Notes: a model not told the origin generated them from the letters alone. A stretch of 64,000 bases of DNA from Sphingosinicella sp041916975 (GCF_041916975.1 NZ_JAYRYK010000001.1:186001-250000), one strand, 5' to 3'; positions 20,174 to 29,082 are shown, counted from the first letter of the stretch. A program made the numbers and translations.

Positions 20174-20781
20174 AGGCCGAAGCGCTCCGCGACAACCGTC
20201 CAGACGCGATCGGTGACGTCATCGACGGGCGCATCGCTCGGGATTACGGCCACATCGGGAAAGTTCAGAAACCGCTCGCGCACGGCCTTGTGGAAAGCGG
20301 GTGGTTCTCCTTCGAAACGCGCCTCGCCCCCTGCCCGCCCGGCGGCGCGGGCAAGGCCGAGTGCGGGGTCGACATCGAGCACGACGGTGAGATCGGGCCA
20401 GAGGTCGCCGGTGGCGAACGCATGGAGGCGCCCCAGTTCGGCTTCATCGAGACCGCGCGCCGCGCCCTGGTAAGCGAGCGTTGAATGGACATAGCGGTCG
20501 CAGAGCACCCACTTGCCCTCCGCAATCGAGGGACGGATGAGCCGCGCGACATGATCGGCGCGGGCGGCATTCACCAGCAGCGCCTCGACGCGCCCGTCCC
20601 AGCGCCCCGGCTCGCCCTCGACGAGCAGGCTGCGAATATCCTCCGCGCCGGGCGTGCCGCCGGGCTCGCGTGTGGTGATGACAGTGACATCCTGCGCGGA
20701 GAGACGCGCAGCGAGGCGGCGGAGCTGGGTGCTCTTGCCGCTCCCCTCCCCGCCTTCGAAGCTGATGAAGCGTCCGCCCAC
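20170..20781 (-). CDS. tmk: thymidylate kinase
   Basis: Phosphorylates dTMP to dTDP. A protein of 203 residues with the P-loop FEGGEGSGKST, the DR(Y/H) motif in LCDRYVHSTLAYQG and a TREPGGTP segment. Four-base overlap with holB downstream and seven bases after the carboxypeptidase gene, so dacA-tmk-holB-metG-tatD-PhnP-like reads as one minus-strand transcription block. Confidence 0.96.
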   Translation of the reverse strand: MGGRFISFEGGEGSGKSTQLRRLAARLSAQDVTVITTREPGGTPGAEDIRSLLVEGEPGRWDGRVEALLVNAARADHVARLIRPSIAEGKWVLCDRYVHSTLAYQGAARGLDEAELGRLHAFATGDLWPDLTVVLDVDPALGLARAAGRAGGEARFEGEPPAFHKAVRERFLNFPDVAVIPSDAPVDDVTDRVWTVVAERFGL

Positions 20782-20787
20782 GCGGCC

Positions 20788-21942
20788 TCAGCCGCCGAAC
20801 ACGTGCCTGAACGCCGCCATCATGCGCCCGAACGGCCCCGCCTTCTCCACGGCTTCAGCGGCAACGAGAGGCACGCGCTGTTCGGCAAGGCCGGGGACAT
20901 TGAGCACGAGTTCGGCGATTTTCTGGCCCTTGGCGATCGGCGCGGAAATCGGCCCGTCGTAGACGATCTTCGCGCCTACACCGGAAACAATGGCCTTGGG
21001 CACTGAAACCTTCGTGCCCGGCGCGGCGGTGATCCCGACATCGGGTGCGTCGCCGAGGAACACGGGCGCGCGCAGCGCCACTTTGCCATTCGCAAGGATC
21101 GGCTTCGCGTCCCACGCGCCGAAGCCCCATTCCATCAGGCGGATCGATTCCTTGACGCGCTCGTCCCAGGAGGTGAGCCCCGAGACGACCATGACGAGGC
21201 GGCGCCCGTCCTGCTCGGCCGAGCCGGTGAAGCCGTAGCCCGCCGCTTCGGTGTGGCCGGTCTTGAGGCCGTCCGCACCGCGCACCTTGCCGAGGATGGG
21301 GTTGCGGTTCGGCTGCGTGATCGGCGCGCCGCCCATCGTCTGGCCCCAGGTGAAGCTGTCGACCGCGTAGAACTGCTTGTAGAGTTCCGGGTAGTCCTTG
21401 ATCGTCCGCTCGGCGATGATCGCGAGGTCGTGCGGCGTCACCACCTGTCGATCATCTGGCCAGCCGTTCGAATTGGTGAAGTGCGAGCCCTTGAGGCCGA
21501 GCTTCTTCGCTTCGGCATTCATCAGATCGGCGAAGGCTTCCTCGGTGCCCGAAATCCCCTCGGCGAGCACGACGCAGGCGTCATTGCCCGAAAGCGTGAC
21601 GATCCCGTGCAGCAGGTCCTCGACAGAGACCTCCTGATCGACCGAAAGGAACATCGTGGAGCCCGCCTTGGGTCCGTGCCACTTTTCCCACGTTTCCGCG
21701 CGCACACGGAATTTCTGATCAAGCTTCAGCTTGCCCTGCTTCACGAGATCGAAGGCGACGTGCGTCGTCATCATCTTCGCCATCGAGGCCGGCGGCATCT
21801 GCTGATCGGCGGCCTGTGAAAAGAGTACGGCGCCGGTGCTCATGTCCTTCAGGTACGCGAAGGGCGCGAGGCTCTGGTAGTTGGCGGCGGCGGGGACGGC
21901 GAAAGCCAGCATAAGGGCCGAGATCGGCGCGGCAAGACGCAT
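20788..21942 (-). CDS. dacA: D-alanyl-D-alanine carboxypeptidase (PBP5/6 family)
   Basis: Periplasmic peptidoglycan enzyme of 384 residues that trims the terminal D-Ala from pentapeptides. Signal peptide of about 20 residues (ends PAAA). Catalytic triad motifs: SMAK at 53-56, SGN at 118-120, KTGHT at 227. A C-terminal beta domain and an amphipathic tail (GRMMAAFRHVFGG) fit a membrane-associated PBP5-type enzyme. Symbol follows the family; dacC or dacF are possible names. Confidence 0.93.
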   Translation of the reverse strand: MRLAAPISALMLAFAVPAAANYQSLAPFAYLKDMSTGAVLFSQAADQQMPPASMAKMMTTHVAFDLVKQGKLKLDQKFRVRAETWEKWHGPKAGSTMFLSVDQEVSVEDLLHGIVTLSGNDACVVLAEGISGTEEAFADLMNAEAKKLGLKGSHFTNSNGWPDDRQVVTPHDLAIIAERTIKDYPELYKQFYAVDSFTWGQTMGGAPITQPNRNPILGKVRGADGLKTGHTEAAGYGFTGSAEQDGRRLVMVVSGLTSWDERVKESIRLMEWGFGAWDAKPILANGKVALRAPVFLGDAPDVGITAAPGTKVSVPKAIVSGVGAKIVYDGPISAPIAKGQKIAELVLNVPGLAEQRVPLVAAEAVEKAGPFGRMMAAFRHVFGG

Positions 21943-22047
21943 CGCTTGAATTCACTCCTTCTGATCAGCTTTTGCGGAAACCGTCGGGCCCGCACGAGTC
22001 TTGACGCAGCTATAGCCCGCGTCCGAAGGCTTCGCCAGCGCCACGCA

Positions 22048-22614
22048 TCAGGCAGTCAGGCCATGAGCTTCCGGAATGGGGCTTGGTGCACCAGGGGGAA
22101 GGCCGAGCAGCGTCGCTTCGTCCGCGCCCGCCCGGTATGCGGCGAGCAGTGCATCCGGATCTATGGGCACTCCGACCGGATTAGCCGCGAAAACCGGCCC
22201 GCCGAGGAAGTCCCGCGCCGCATCGGGGCTGAGCGCATCGACCTGCAGCTCTACGCGGTTTTCGTCCGGATCCTGATAATAGAGCGAAAGCGTGATGCCG
22301 TGATGGATCGGCCAATAAGGGCGGATGCCCGCCGCTTTCAGCCGGGCGTATGTTTCAAGCAGGTCGCCGACACCGGCATAGGTGAACGCGACGTGATTGA
22401 CGCCGATATCGCCGCGCCCACCGTCGCCGCCGGGCTTCAGCACGTTGAGATCGGCGATGGCAAAGCGGTGATTTTCCTCATCGAAGGTGAGGAAGGCGAG
22501 CGCCGGATTCCGGTGGAGGACTTCCGCCTCGAAGACATGCACGTACCAGTCGATCATCTCCTGATAGCGGCGGGTCTGGTAGACGATGTGCGAAAGCCGT
22601 GCGGGACTGGTCAT
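22048..22614 (-). CDS. VOC-family metalloprotein (glyoxalase/dioxygenase fold)
   Basis: A protein of 188 residues of the vicinal-oxygen-chelate fold. The likely metal ligands are H9 (SHIVY), H74 (VNHVAF) and E122 (NRVELQV); the spacing matches single-site ring-cleavage dioxygenase relatives. The ATG at 22614 follows a GGGGAA ribosome site, so the longer frame back to 22692 is not used. A poor match to glyoxalase I proper; substrate unknown. Lies alone between dacA and the M55 gene. Confidence 0.85.
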   Translation of the reverse strand: MTSPARLSHIVYQTRRYQEMIDWYVHVFEAEVLHRNPALAFLTFDEENHRFAIADLNVLKPGGDGGRGDIGVNHVAFTYAGVGDLLETYARLKAAGIRPYWPIHHGITLSLYYQDPDENRVELQVDALSPDAARDFLGGPVFAANPVGVPIDPDALLAAYRAGADEATLLGLPPGAPSPIPEAHGLTA

Positions 22615-22721
22615 TGCGGGTTCCCCGGGATCGAAATGGACGCGTACGCAGCACCAGGGCGGCATCGTGCACGGCTCTGCAATCGCCTGCAACGGGGTTG
22701 TGGGTGCGCGGGTCTCGGGGC

Positions 22722-23540
22722 CTACGACAGCTTGAAGAACAGCAGGAACGCGAGCGCCCGGTTCAGCGCCGCCATGTCGTCTGCGCGAAAGCTGATGGTG
22801 TTGGCGCCGAGGCGGCGGAACATCGGCAGAAAGGCGAGCACCTCGACAGCGAGGCGGTCGACGAGTGTGAGCTCCACATCGATCGGGCCGTGCTGCGTCA
22901 CAAGCCTTGCCGTCTGCCGCGCGGCGACCGCACGCGCGGCGGCGGCTTCAAGCGCGGTACACACCGTTTCAGGGGATGGCGACATGGCCGAGAACGTGCC
23001 GCAGGCGCGCTTGGTCGTGACCTGCTCGACAGGGCCGAGTGCCGGGCCGTTCTTTTCGATGAAAACGTCGTCGCCCGAGATCATCAGCAGCGGCACGCCG
23101 AACTGGCCTGCAGTCGCGGCGCTGATGAAAGCCTCGTCGGCCTCGCGGCCATTCAGCTTCACGCTGCGGATGCCGCGGCTCGACATGGTGTGCGCCATCG
23201 CGCCCGCGCTGTCCGCCGCGCCGGCGTGGTAGCCGATCAGCATCGCGCCTGCATAATCGCCGACCTCGATCCCCTGCATCATCAACAGCGGACGCGGCCA
23301 CGAGCGAACGAGCCATGTGCCGGGCGGCATCCTGTCCGCAAGGATCGACAGGCCGTTGCCGTGGGAATCGCAGACGACGCATTCGGTGACGCCCGCCGCC
23401 TGCGCGCCGCGCACGACGGCGAGCACCTCGTTCGTCATCAGCTCGCGCGCGGCGGCATATTCGAAGCCTTCCGGCCCCGCCTGCTCGCGCGACACGACCC
23501 CCGCAACGCCTTCGATGTCGGCGGAAATGAAGAGCCGCAT
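22722..23540 (-). CDS. M55-family D-aminopeptidase
   Basis: A protein of 272 residues of the DppA family, zinc enzymes that release N-terminal D-amino acids. The metal motifs are SADIEG at the N-terminus, DSHGNG, and GYHAGA; TFSAMSPSPET resembles the family's C-terminal region. A role in recycling D-Ala-containing wall peptides fits the neighbouring DD-carboxypeptidase, RlpA and transglycosylase genes, but no dipeptide transporter is adjacent. Confidence 0.88.
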   Translation of the reverse strand: MRLFISADIEGVAGVVSREQAGPEGFEYAAARELMTNEVLAVVRGAQAAGVTECVVCDSHGNGLSILADRMPPGTWLVRSWPRPLLMMQGIEVGDYAGAMLIGYHAGAADSAGAMAHTMSSRGIRSVKLNGREADEAFISAATAGQFGVPLLMISGDDVFIEKNGPALGPVEQVTTKRACGTFSAMSPSPETVCTALEAAAARAVAARQTARLVTQHGPIDVELTLVDRLAVEVLAFLPMFRRLGANTISFRADDMAALNRALAFLLFFKLS

Positions 23541-23571
23541 ATGTTGATCCTGCCCCTGATTGCCCTGAAAT

Positions 23572-24339
23572 TCAGGCCGTCGGCTTCAATCCGACGACAC
23601 GCGCTTCCGCATAGCCTGCCGCCTGAAGCTGTGCCAGCACCGCCGCAGCGCTCGCCTCGTCAGCGAATGGCCCGACGCGGACGCGGTAGAAGCCCGTGCC
23701 GGTGGAGCTGATGTTGCTGACGCCGAAGCGGGTGAGTTCCGCCGCCAGGCTGGAAGCGCGGCCCCGATCCGAAAGCGCCGCGACCTGCACGAAGATGTCA
23801 CCTACGGGCACAGTTGCGACCGCGACCGGAGCTGGCGGGGGTGGCGGAGCCACCGCAACAACCGCGGGCGGCTGCCCCTTCGGATAGATGCGCTTCACGA
23901 GCACGCGCGCCGTGCCCGCCTGCTCGACGCCGAGAAGCTGCGCGGAGCGGCGCGACAGATCGATGATGCGGTCCTTCGCGAACGGGCCGCGATCGTTGAC
24001 GCGCACCACGAGCTTGCGGCCGTTTTCGAGATTGGTGACCTCCACATAGCTCGGCATCGGCAGCGTGCGGTGCGCGGCGGTGACGTCGTTCTCGTTGAAC
24101 TGCTCGCCGTTCGCCGTCGATTTGCCGTGGAACGTGGGGCCGTACCAAGAGGCGGTACCGGTTTCCTGATAGTGCGGATCGTCGGACGGGTAATACCACT
24201 TGCCCGCGATCTGATAGGGATTGCCGACCTTGTAGGTGCCCGCGCTCTTCGGCGCCTGCACGCTACCGGCGCACGCGGCGAGCAGCGGCAGCAGCAGGAA
24301 CGGCACAACGCCGGACCGGAAAGACCGAAGACCGCTCAT
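23572..24339 (-). CDS. rlpA: RlpA-like lipoprotein with SPOR domain
   Basis: Septal-ring-type lytic transglycosylase of 255 residues. A lipoprotein signal ends in the lipobox LLAAC; the double-psi barrel domain (about 55-145) has TASWYGPTFHGKSTANG and RVNDRGPF, the latter with the catalytic aspartate; after a proline-rich linker a SPOR domain (about 175-250) should bind denuded glycan at division sites. GGAAGAG seven bases before the ATG at 24339 favours that start over the one at 24363. Confidence 0.93.
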   Translation of the reverse strand: MSGLRSFRSGVVPFLLLPLLAACAGSVQAPKSAGTYKVGNPYQIAGKWYYPSDDPHYQETGTASWYGPTFHGKSTANGEQFNENDVTAAHRTLPMPSYVEVTNLENGRKLVVRVNDRGPFAKDRIIDLSRRSAQLLGVEQAGTARVLVKRIYPKGQPPAVVAVAPPPPPAPVAVATVPVGDIFVQVAALSDRGRASSLAAELTRFGVSNISSTGTGFYRVRVGPFADEASAAAVLAQLQAAGYAEARVVGLKPTA

Positions 24340-24413
24340 GAAACTCTTCCCCCCGCCGAACATGTGGTGCGGGAACTGGAATCACTGAACAGCGGCACAG
24401 TCAAGCCGTGCCG

Positions 24414-25487
24414 TCAGCTTCCGCTGCGCAGCTGGTCCGCGAGCAGGCCCACGGAGAGCGCATAGAAGTTCGAGCAGTTGTAGGCGAGCAGCGAACGGAA
24501 ATTTCCGTAGGCGAGGTACGCGCCCCTGCCGGGACCGTCGGGCTCGACGAGCGTTGCGAGCGTATCGTCCGCTGGCCAGGTGCGGCCATCGAGCGGCTGC
24601 AAGCCGAGCTCGCGCCACTCCTTCACCGGAATCCAGCGGCTGTGCTTCGCAAGCACGCGCGTGCAGCTTTTGGGCTCGATCGTGTTGACGACACGGACGC
24701 GATCCAGCGCCCCGGGCACGGACACGCGCATCGCCCAGTCGCCGCCCGTCACCCAGCCGTTGTTCTTGAGGTAGTTGGCGATAGAGGCGGCGGTGTCCGC
24801 GCGGCTCTGCCAGATGTCCGCCCTGCCGTCGCCGTCGAAGTCGACCGCGTTCGTGAGATAGGAGGATGGCAGGAACTGCGGGTTGCCGGTGGCGCCCGCC
24901 CACGAACCGACGAGCTGGCTGCGCGGCACGCCGCTGTCGATCATGCGCAGCGCCGCGATCAGCTCGCGCGTGAACAGCGCCTCGCGACGGCCATCGAATG
25001 CAAGGCTGGCGAGCGAGCGGACGAGATCGAAATTGCCCGTGTAGCCACCGTAGCTCGTTTCCATGCCCCAGATGCCGAGCATGATCTCAGGCGGCACGCC
25101 GTAGCGGGCTTCCACCGCGCGGAGCGTCGGGCTCAGCTCGGTTGCGAGGCGCTTGCCGGGGTTAATGCGCGCGGGCACGAGCCGTGCGGCGAGATAATCG
25201 CTGAACAGCGGCACGCTCTGCGGGCGGCTGTCGTCGGGCTGGGCGCGGTCCAGCGCCACGACGCGCGGGCTGTAGGTAAGGCGGTCAAGCGCGCTCGAAA
25301 GCGTCGCGGTGCTGATCCCCTCTCCTGCCGCGCGGGCCCGGAAATCGGCGAGCCACGCCTGGAAACGCATCTGCGTAGAAGGCTCGGGCGGCGCTTCAGC
25401 GGTTGAAGTTTCGGCCACTGGCGTCTGCGCGGAAGACGCGGCCGGAGCAAGCAGGGCCACGGCGATTGCCGCAAAGCGCAGGATCAA
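24414..25487 (-). CDS. MltB-family lytic murein transglycosylase
   Basis: Periplasmic enzyme of 357 residues cleaving peptidoglycan glycan strands to 1,6-anhydro products. Signal peptide ends near residue 20 (SSAQ). Catalytic E143 lies in GIWGMETSYGGYTGN; VGSWAGATGNPQFLPSSYL and DFDGDGRADIW are characteristic of MltB. There is no lipobox, so it should be soluble periplasmic. Reads away from the tRNA-Ser; its neighbour on the left is rlpA. Confidence 0.93.
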   Translation of the reverse strand: MILRFAAIAVALLAPAASSAQTPVAETSTAEAPPEPSTQMRFQAWLADFRARAAGEGISTATLSSALDRLTYSPRVVALDRAQPDDSRPQSVPLFSDYLAARLVPARINPGKRLATELSPTLRAVEARYGVPPEIMLGIWGMETSYGGYTGNFDLVRSLASLAFDGRREALFTRELIAALRMIDSGVPRSQLVGSWAGATGNPQFLPSSYLTNAVDFDGDGRADIWQSRADTAASIANYLKNNGWVTGGDWAMRVSVPGALDRVRVVNTIEPKSCTRVLAKHSRWIPVKEWRELGLQPLDGRTWPADDTLATLVEPDGPGRGAYLAYGNFRSLLAYNCSNFYALSVGLLADQLRSGS

Positions 25488-25565
25488 GATTTCTCTCCTT
25501 CAGCCGGGCAGCCCAGCCTACATGCTTGAAACCGCAATCCCAATAGGCGATGAGACGCCCGCAGC

Positions 25566-25655
25566 GGACAGGTGGCCGAGTGGTTTAAGGCAGCGGTCTT
25601 GAAAACCGCCGTGCGGGTAACCGTACCGTGGGTTCGAATCCCACCCTGTCCGCCA
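25566..25655 (+). tRNA. tRNA-Ser(UGA), integration target
   Basis: A 90-base class II tRNA with encoded CCA. Acceptor arms GGACAGG and CCTGTCC pair; the anticodon stem GCGGT/ACCGC encloses a CTTGAAA loop giving anticodon TGA (25600-25602); a long variable arm follows, and the T-arm has GGTTCGAATCC. Discriminator base G is correct for serine. Its last 14 bases are the left attachment core of the integrated element and remain intact. A T-run (CTTTTTT) follows the gene. Confidence 0.97.
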
Positions 25656-25656
25656 A
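25642..25656 (+). repeat. attL core direct repeat
   Basis: CACCCTGTCCGCCAA forms the 3' end of tRNA-Ser. The same 15 bases recur at 35451-35465, immediately beyond the integrase gene. The flanking bases differ on both sides, so the repeat is exactly 15 bp. Confidence 0.85.
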
Positions 25657-25721
25657 ATAACTTTTTTAAACAATTGATTCATATATGTTTTTCTTTTGAA
25701 AATATAAAAAAACAACATTTT

Positions 25722-25732
25722 AACCAACATTC
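25722..25732. repeat. possible integrase arm site, left
   Basis: AACCAACATTC occurs 66 bases inside attL and again at 35322-35332 inside attR. Here it runs into an imperfect palindrome, ACATTCCTCGTGAGGATGT. Paired short repeats near both att cores are what arm-type integrase or excisionase sites look like, but 11 bases is short. Otherwise the 25657-25848 gap holds only AT-rich sequence and the tRNA T-run. Confidence 0.35.
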
Positions 25733-25848
25733 CTCGTGAGGATGTAGGCGCCTTTAAACACCATCGTAGGAACATCCCTCAAAATGGCATGAGAAGGCCA
25801 ATAACAATGGCGCTAGATTTCTCATGAACCCGTAATTATATAGCTTAA

Positions 25849-27327
25849 ATGGGGGTTTCGCGTTGGAACAGGCATTTGCGGGCGTTTCTCGGCGAAGACA
25901 GCTTGCGCATTGACGAGATAAACGACCTGTCGCTCTCCACGTTTCTTAGCGTTCAACTGAAAAATATTAGGCGCTCTCCATCCTTTCGCTCAGGCCCTAA
26001 CGGCCCCGCCAAAGCAAGGCGCGCATCTCGAAACGCTAGAACGAAATTCCTGAATAAACTTTTTTTAAGCAAGAAAAGAAAGAGAAGAGTTCTAAATAAT
26101 ATACCAGCTCTTCTATATAAATTGAAAGACCATAAGGTTCGAGATTGTTTGTATCCTAATTTTCAAACGGATTGGATACCTATACAAAGGCGATTTAAGA
26201 AGAAAATATCAAAAGAAATTTTCCTAACAGATTTTTCTTTTGCTAGAAACCCTCACGGGACACTTACGAAACTTTCGGAGTTAGCAGAGGCTTGCTGCTC
26301 CAGTCTAGATTTAAGACTACATTTTCTTGACAAAAAATGTGATGACGTAGCTCCATATATGGCGCTGGCCCATTTAACGCGCGGGCTCCCCCCAATAATA
26401 GCTGGCGGCAAAATTACCCATGAAATTGGAGCCGTTGTAACAGCTGTCAACATGTGCCAAGAATTAGGCATATATTCAATAGAAAAATATCAAGACAGCG
26501 AAGAGTATTCAATTTCGGCATTTAAAATGGCTCACAGAGCTCCTCCAGGAACTTTTGGAGATAAAGATCATCTTTTAAGGCCGCAGTACAAAGAAATTGT
26601 AGCTGATAGATTTTGCGATACGCTTAACGGGTGGATTAAATCGCACGGACTAGAATTAACGGTGAGAGCCGAAAGTTCTTTTTGTCGAGCTATAGGGGAA
26701 GCGCTTGATAATGCAGAACGTCATGGAGACATTACTAAGCAGGGGTCAGAGGGTGATTGGTCAATTTCTGCATTTTGCAGACTTCTTAAAAATAATGAAG
26801 GAAGTCCGCTTTTAAGATGTTCTGTAGGAATTGTAAGCGTTGGAGCTACAATTTCGCAAAGTTTGTCGACGGCTGCCCCAGAGGTGCGCAAACAAATCGA
26901 TGAGTACGTCCAAAAACACACACCTATATTTGGGGGGCGCTATTCCTCTGAAAGCCTTCGCACCGTTATGGCACTGCAGGATGGTATCACCCGCATTGAA
27001 TCTGCGACCCAAGGTCGCAGGGGGGGCGTGGGCTTTATGGAACTTATCGAGGTTTTCTCAGCTTTAGGAGACAACGGGCGCCCTGAGGACACATCTGTGT
27101 TCACAATCGTTTCAGGCAACACATGTATAAGGATTTGCGATCCATATAAGCGTGGGATGCCCAAAGATGGAGGCCTACGGGAGCTCTGGTTCAATGCGAA
27201 CAACGATCGTGGGCAGGCACCTAGTCAGGAACATGTTATAAGCCTAAAGGACGCGTTCCCTGGGGTGATTCTATCAGCGTGCTTTACAATTGATCCAGAA
27301 TATCTTCGGAAAAAACTTGAAAAATGA
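25849..27327 (+). CDS. GHKL-type ATPase protein of unknown function
   Basis: A protein of 492 residues, not closely recognised. The N-terminal 120 residues are basic (KKRKRR at 75-80); residues about 270-430 resemble a GHKL ATPase domain: an N-box-like EALDNAERHG (N288), a degenerate G1 box at 329-336 where serine stands in place of the usual aspartate, and a glycine-rich lid GRRGGVGF at 389-396. No phosphoacceptor histidine box or membrane segment is visible. Stop and the next ATG overlap (ATGA), so it is translated together with the STAS-like protein. AT-rich and without a clear ribosome site. The pairing resembles anti-sigma kinase and partner-switch modules; defence or regulation are possible. 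Confidence 0.7.
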   Translation: MGVSRWNRHLRAFLGEDSLRIDEINDLSLSTFLSVQLKNIRRSPSFRSGPNGPAKARRASRNARTKFLNKLFLSKKRKRRVLNNIPALLYKLKDHKVRDCLYPNFQTDWIPIQRRFKKKISKEIFLTDFSFARNPHGTLTKLSELAEACCSSLDLRLHFLDKKCDDVAPYMALAHLTRGLPPIIAGGKITHEIGAVVTAVNMCQELGIYSIEKYQDSEEYSISAFKMAHRAPPGTFGDKDHLLRPQYKEIVADRFCDTLNGWIKSHGLELTVRAESSFCRAIGEALDNAERHGDITKQGSEGDWSISAFCRLLKNNEGSPLLRCSVGIVSVGATISQSLSTAAPEVRKQIDEYVQKHTPIFGGRYSSESLRTVMALQDGITRIESATQGRRGGVGFMELIEVFSALGDNGRPEDTSVFTIVSGNTCIRICDPYKRGMPKDGGLRELWFNANNDRGQAPSQEHVISLKDAFPGVILSACFTIDPEYLRKKLEK

Positions 27328-27653
27328 GTATGTTAATGTCGAATCGCATTGACATGTCTGAGCTAACAGGAGGTTTGGTCCTCAATTTAGCTGGTCACGA
27401 TCGCGGATTAGCAGCTCGTGAGCTTTTTAAAGTTGCTGAGCTTGATCGAGCCGGTCACCCCGTCGAAGTCACGTTCCCTGAAAATTTCCGTCAGGTTAGC
27501 TCCTCCTTTTTCCAAGGTATGTTTTCAGAAAGCGTTCGCTTCTTGGGATCGGTCGAAAACTTTTTTGCGCATTATCTTTTTAATGCCCCAGCGCATGTGC
27601 GCGCCAAACTCGTGGATTACGCAGAGCAAACCTTAAAAAGGCAAGATTACTGA
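27324..27653 (+). CDS. STAS-like (DUF4325-type) protein
   Basis: A protein of 109 residues with the sequence pattern of STAS-like DUF4325 proteins: ARELFKVAELDRAG, then a beta strand VEVTFPENF followed by VSSSFFQGMF, where the family has a serine-rich loop and helix. Such domains are often encoded next to a GHKL ATPase, as here. The first ATG overlaps the upstream stop; further in-frame ATGs (27336, 27351) could be used instead. Fold assignment rests on pattern only. Confidence 0.65.
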   Translation: MSMLMSNRIDMSELTGGLVLNLAGHDRGLAARELFKVAELDRAGHPVEVTFPENFRQVSSSFFQGMFSESVRFLGSVENFFAHYLFNAPAHVRAKLVDYAEQTLKRQDY

Positions 27654-27681
27654 TATAACCAGCTATCAGGGGGCAGTTGAA

Positions 27682-28353
27682 ATGGTAGTTACCCCGTCGG
27701 GGGACAGCGGTGATCCTAATCAATCTCAGGCTTCCTTGTCCAAAGCCAGAGATGTTGCCACAGAGCGACTTGAAGCCAGTTACCGCCCTGATGATGCCAA
27801 CATCAAAAGCAGCATTGACCCCGCCCCCCCAAACTGGGCTGTTATTGTTGCGCTCGCTATATCCATAATCTCTCTTATTAAATCCTTTCTGACAGATAGG
27901 AAATCGACCAACTCAAAGCGAGGAGTTGCATTTGAGGCGAATTACGGTACGCCAATACGACATGCGCTTCGGAATCTTGAAAAATCCATTAGCGGACTTC
28001 GCCAATTCTCGTTTCCAAACCCCAAAGACATTCCTTCCCTCAAACGAGAACTTGAAGTTATGCGGACAGAATGGGAATCTGCCGCTCAAGAAGTTTCTTT
28101 TCTCTTGGAAGAAGTGGACAGCAACAAATGCCTAGTAAATGGGCCGTGGCTTAAAGTGTTTGAAGTCGAATCAAGAAACGCAGAGATAGTAATTCAGAGC
28201 GTTTCCGATATCGCAGTGGATACACCTACGGCACTTCAACAGAAGACCAGGCTTGCATTTGATAGTTATAGGAATGGCATAAAAAAAATTAGAAGCCTAC
28301 TTGATGAGCAATGCGCATCTTATGACCAACTAAGAAAGAATAGGAGGAAATGA
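27682..28353 (+). CDS. membrane-anchored helical protein
   Basis: A protein of 223 residues with one hydrophobic segment (about 52-69, NWAVIVALAISIISLIKSF) followed by a basic stretch and a long helical cytoplasmic region. The rest is charged and could form coiled coils. No family recognised. AGGGGG precedes the ATG, 28 bases after the STAS-like stop, so it likely belongs to the same transcript. A membrane-tethered third component fits a sensor or effector role, which is inference. Confidence 0.6.
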   Translation: MVVTPSGDSGDPNQSQASLSKARDVATERLEASYRPDDANIKSSIDPAPPNWAVIVALAISIISLIKSFLTDRKSTNSKRGVAFEANYGTPIRHALRNLEKSISGLRQFSFPNPKDIPSLKRELEVMRTEWESAAQEVSFLLEEVDSNKCLVNGPWLKVFEVESRNAEIVIQSVSDIAVDTPTALQQKTRLAFDSYRNGIKKIRSLLDEQCASYDQLRKNRRK

Positions 28354-28415
28354 TTTCCTCACACAATTTGTGCCTGTCTCTAATTCGTCCGTTTTCGTTA
28401 CAGGCCCGTAGAGTA

Positions 28416-28463
28416 TATCGAAAAATATATTGACTCGATTTCGATACATAACCATATTTCGAT
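28416..28463 (+). promoter_or_regulatory. recombinase promoter with TTTCGAT repeats
   Basis: TTGACT at 28430-28435, a 17-base spacer and CATATT at 28453-28458 form a plausible sigma-70 promoter for the recombinase gene. TATCGAAA (28416-28423) and TTTCGATA (28439-28446) form an inverted repeat across the -35, and ATTTCGAT recurs at 28456-28463. The copies could be recombinase or repressor sites, or part of a res site. Confidence 0.45.
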
Positions 28464-28492
28464 CCACGTTTTAGATACAAAGGATTCGAAGT

Positions 28493-29071
28493 ATGACACG
28501 CACCTTCGCTTATTGCCGGGTTTCAACCATTGATCAGACAACCTCCAATCAGGTGCGTGAGATTGAAGCTGCGGGTTTCAAAGTCGATTCCAAACGCATT
28601 ATTGAAGAGACGATATCCGGCTCTGTTGCTGCAATGGAACGCAAGGGCTTCGCCAAGCTGGTAGATCGCCTTGAAGCTGGTGACGTGCTGATTGTCACTA
28701 AGCTGGATCGCCTTGGGCGTAATGCAATGGACGTTAGGGCAACGGTCGAGAAGCTCGCTGAGGAAGGCGTTAGGGTTCACTGTCTTGCTCTTGGGGGCGT
28801 AGACCTAACCAGTGCAGCGGGCAAAATGACGATGGCGGTTATCAGCGCTGTTGCTGAGTTTGAGCGTGACCTTCTGATAGAGCGTACACAATCAGGACTT
28901 GCACGTGCAAAGGCATCGGGGAAAGCTCTGGGAAGGCCTTCAGCGCTTTCCCCAGACCAACAGGCAATCGTTCGTCAGAGGCGTGCTGAAGGCGCTTCCT
29001 TGGGCGTACTGGCAAAGGAGTACGGGGTTTCCAGAGCGGCGATTCAGAGGGTTGAAAAGCGCATAAGTTAG
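28493..29071 (+). CDS. serine recombinase (resolvase/invertase family)
   Basis: A protein of 192 residues of the small serine recombinase family. The nucleophile S11 lies in YCRVST, the catalytic arginines in TKLDRLGRNAMD, and a C-terminal helix-turn-helix in LAKEYGVSRAAIQRV. Such proteins resolve cointegrates or invert DNA. No inverted-repeat invertible segment is obvious nearby. An ATTTCGAT-rich region lies upstream. Base composition is closer to the host than that of the preceding cassette, so it may have a separate origin. Confidence 0.92.
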   Translation: MTRTFAYCRVSTIDQTTSNQVREIEAAGFKVDSKRIIEETISGSVAAMERKGFAKLVDRLEAGDVLIVTKLDRLGRNAMDVRATVEKLAEEGVRVHCLALGGVDLTSAAGKMTMAVISAVAEFERDLLIERTQSGLARAKASGKALGRPSALSPDQQAIVRQRRAEGASLGVLAKEYGVSRAAIQRVEKRIS

Positions 29072-29082
29072 GCCGCTATTTC

